DNA from: Dehalococcoidia bacterium
Lineage (GTDB): Bacteria; Chloroflexota; Dehalococcoidia; SpSt-223
Direction: 5' to 3'
Assembly (NCBI GenBank): GCA_026003895.1
Contig: BPIC01000001.1
Coordinates: 496,001-560,000 of the forward strand
Length of the DNA: 64,000 bases
Part shown: positions 62,706-64,000 of the stretch, piece after piece
Layout of the letters: each line of letters begins with the position of its first letter
How positions within the stretch are numbered: the first letter of the stretch is position 1
Position numbers and translations under genes: made by a program
The notes under the pieces: model-generated
What the model saw: the letters and a program-made list of their open reading frames with translations, nothing else
What the model was told of the DNA's origin: nothing
Databases searched by the model: none

Positions 62706-64000
62706 ATGGCGCCACTCTTCCGCCGCTTGCTCGCCATACTTGCGCTCATCGCGTTGGCGCTGCCCCTTGGGGTCGGCGGCGACCAGCCGGCAAGCACGGC
62801 GCAGGGAGTCATCCGTCGCTACGTGCCCGTGACGATGCTGAACGACCCGAAAACCGGCAACCAGAGCCCGCTCGCGGCCGTGTGGCACAAGCCGTTCGGG
62901 AACGACAAGGCGGCCGACCGCGCCGCCGAAAGCGGCGCTCGCTACGTTCGTGCCTTCATCGAATGGCGCAACGTGGAGCCGGTGCAGACGACGCCACCGA
63001 CCTATAACTGGAGTCAGTACGACACGGAGTTGGGCAACATCATCGGGCGTGGCCTCGTGCCAATGCTCAACCTGACCGACGCGCCTGACTGGGCGGCCTT
63101 TCCGAACTGCGGGCCATTCAAGGACGCCAATGGCCAAGCGCGCTGGGTGGAATGGGTAAAGGCGACGGTGGCTCGCTACTCTGCGCCGCCCTACAACGTG
63201 CGCTACTTCATCCTGACCAACGAGCCCGATTTCCGGATGAAGAACCCGAATGACCGGAACGGCGGTGGCTACGGCGGCGGCTGCTGGGGCAATAACCCGG
63301 CAGCCTTTGGCGCGATGTTGCGCGCCACCTACAGTGCCGTCAAGCCGCTTTACCCGAACGTCTTCCTCGTCATGGGGCCGCTCGCCTCCGACGGCTCGAA
63401 CGTCGATTTCAACTTGAACTTCCTCCAGGAGGTCGTGAACCCGGCGATCGGCAACGCCGGTAATTCGTTCGACATGGCGTCGTTCAACTACTTCATCTTC
63501 TACCGGCGCAACTGGGAACAGTACGGCACGTCGGTGATCGGCAAGGCCGAGCGCTTCCGCCAGATCATGGCGTCGGCGGGCGGCTCGAAGCCCGTCATCG
63601 TGGCCGAGACCGGTCTCGTTGAAGACGAGCTCGGCGCGACCGCCGAAAGCCAAGCGATCTTGGTTCCACAAGTGTTTACTCAGGCGCTCGCTGATAGCGC
63701 CCGCGCTGGTGGTGATGGCATTGGGATCGCCACCTGGTTCTCGCTGAAGGACTTCTTGGTGCCGAACAACGATTCCGACTGGGGCCTGATCGACGTGCAG
63801 GACAACCCGAAGCCGTCATTCCGTGCGCTGCGCCAATGGGCGAACGAGATGTACAACGCCACGCTGAAGGCGAACCTGAGTGAGCCGACGTTCGGCACGA
63901 CGCCGCCCGTTGGAGCGCGCAAGTGCGACCCCGCTGCCACCGGCGCGACCTACCTGTGCGACACGCTGCAACGCTACCTGTTCAGCACAACCGGGGCGCG
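62706..64000 (+). CDS. Secreted glycoside hydrolase (TIM barrel), 3' end off the edge
   Basis: AAGGAGG lies eight bases before the ATG at 62706. At least 431 residues are seen. A signal peptide (FRRLLAILALIALALPLG) is followed by a TIM-barrel catalytic domain. Its acid/base is likely Glu173 in FILTNEPDF and its nucleophile Glu301 in VIVAETGL, the layout of clan A glycosidases such as GH39 or GH42-like. YNWSQYDTELGNIIGRGLVPML is the early sheet-helix. A Cys-bearing extension (ARKCDPAATGATYLCD) begins near the edge, perhaps a binding module. The sugar it cuts is unknown. The nearby envelope genes suggest cell-wall or polysaccharide turnover. Confidence 0.82.
   Translation, partial: MAPLFRRLLAILALIALALPLGVGGDQPASTAQGVIRRYVPVTMLNDPKTGNQSPLAAVWHKPFGNDKAADRAAESGARYVRAFIEWRNVEPVQTTPPTYNWSQYDTELGNIIGRGLVPMLNLTDAPDWAAFPNCGPFKDANGQARWVEWVKATVARYSAPPYNVRYFILTNEPDFRMKNPNDRNGGGYGGGCWGNNPAAFGAMLRATYSAVKPLYPNVFLVMGPLASDGSNVDFNLNFLQEVVNPAIGNAGNSFDMASFNYFIFYRRNWEQYGTSVIGKAERFRQIMASAGGSKPVIVAETGLVEDELGATAESQAILVPQVFTQALADSARAGGDGIGIATWFSLKDFLVPNNDSDWGLIDVQDNPKPSFRALRQWANEMYNATLKANLSEPTFGTTPPVGARKCDPAATGATYLCDTLQRYLFSTTGA

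Overview
The window is high-GC DNA with tightly packed genes. Many neighbouring genes overlap as ATGA or GTGA, GTG starts are common, and some promoters look leaderless. The gene content suggests a member of the Chloroflexota, possibly a Thermomicrobia-like thermophile: an FhaA-FhaB-RodA cell-wall operon, several very large membrane glycosyltransferase-like proteins, an F420-type LLM oxidoreductase, a DUF4062/NB-ARC/TPR protein, and many GT4 and GT2 glycosyltransferases. The phylum is an inference. There is no rRNA, tRNA or CRISPR array to settle it.

Layout. 1-3332 (minus) is a secreted beta-helix protein with an Ig-like part and a pre-toxin-like part. It is broken by four one-base insertions and runs off the left edge. 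3435-17630 is mostly metabolic and housekeeping: an MFS exporter, a zinc-ribbon membrane protein, an orphan CARF protein of the CRISPR-associated APE2256 type, an LLM oxidoreductase, an HD-GYP protein, two alpha/beta hydrolases, a flavin-binding-fold protein, a ThuA lipoprotein, YciI, a class A penicillin-binding protein and an inositol-phosphatase-like enzyme. 17650-32052 (minus) is a row of five large polytopic membrane proteins of glycosyltransferase-C or PTPS-related type, with beta-sandwich tails. It is interrupted by WalJ-like and YhhQ-like genes. 32049-37568 holds a pterin dehydratase, a receiver-only regulator, a GT4 enzyme and the operon fhaA-fhaB-rodA-GNAT. 37785-42282 (plus) holds a STAND ATPase, a small PD-(D/E)XK-like protein followed by hypoxanthine phosphoribosyltransferase, and a DUF1269-like membrane protein. 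42279-43878 (minus) is a set of small housekeeping genes (EVE, dodecin, D-aminoacyl-tRNA deacylase, FmdB). 44065-48721 (plus) is rfbD, two GT2 enzymes, a membrane protein and bioY. 49042-61524 (minus) is mgtC plus a surface-polysaccharide cluster with two GT2 and six GT4 genes, a coiled-coil partner and an orphan solute-binding lipoprotein. 61658-64000 (plus) is an AglD-type flippase-like membrane protein and a secreted glycoside hydrolase cut by the right edge.

How the genes fit together. The main theme is the cell envelope: sugar supply (RfbD), cytoplasmic assembly (GT2 and GT4), lipid-linked or membrane transfer (Alg5/DPM-like GT2, GT-C proteins, AglD-like), and peptidoglycan synthesis (RodA, PBP1A, FHA regulators).

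A technical caveat matters. At least eleven frameshifts, probably thirteen, fall in five minus-strand genes. In every case the repair is removal of one extra base, mostly in a short homopolymer. That pattern points to sequencing or assembly error more than gene decay, so the five broken genes may be intact in the organism.
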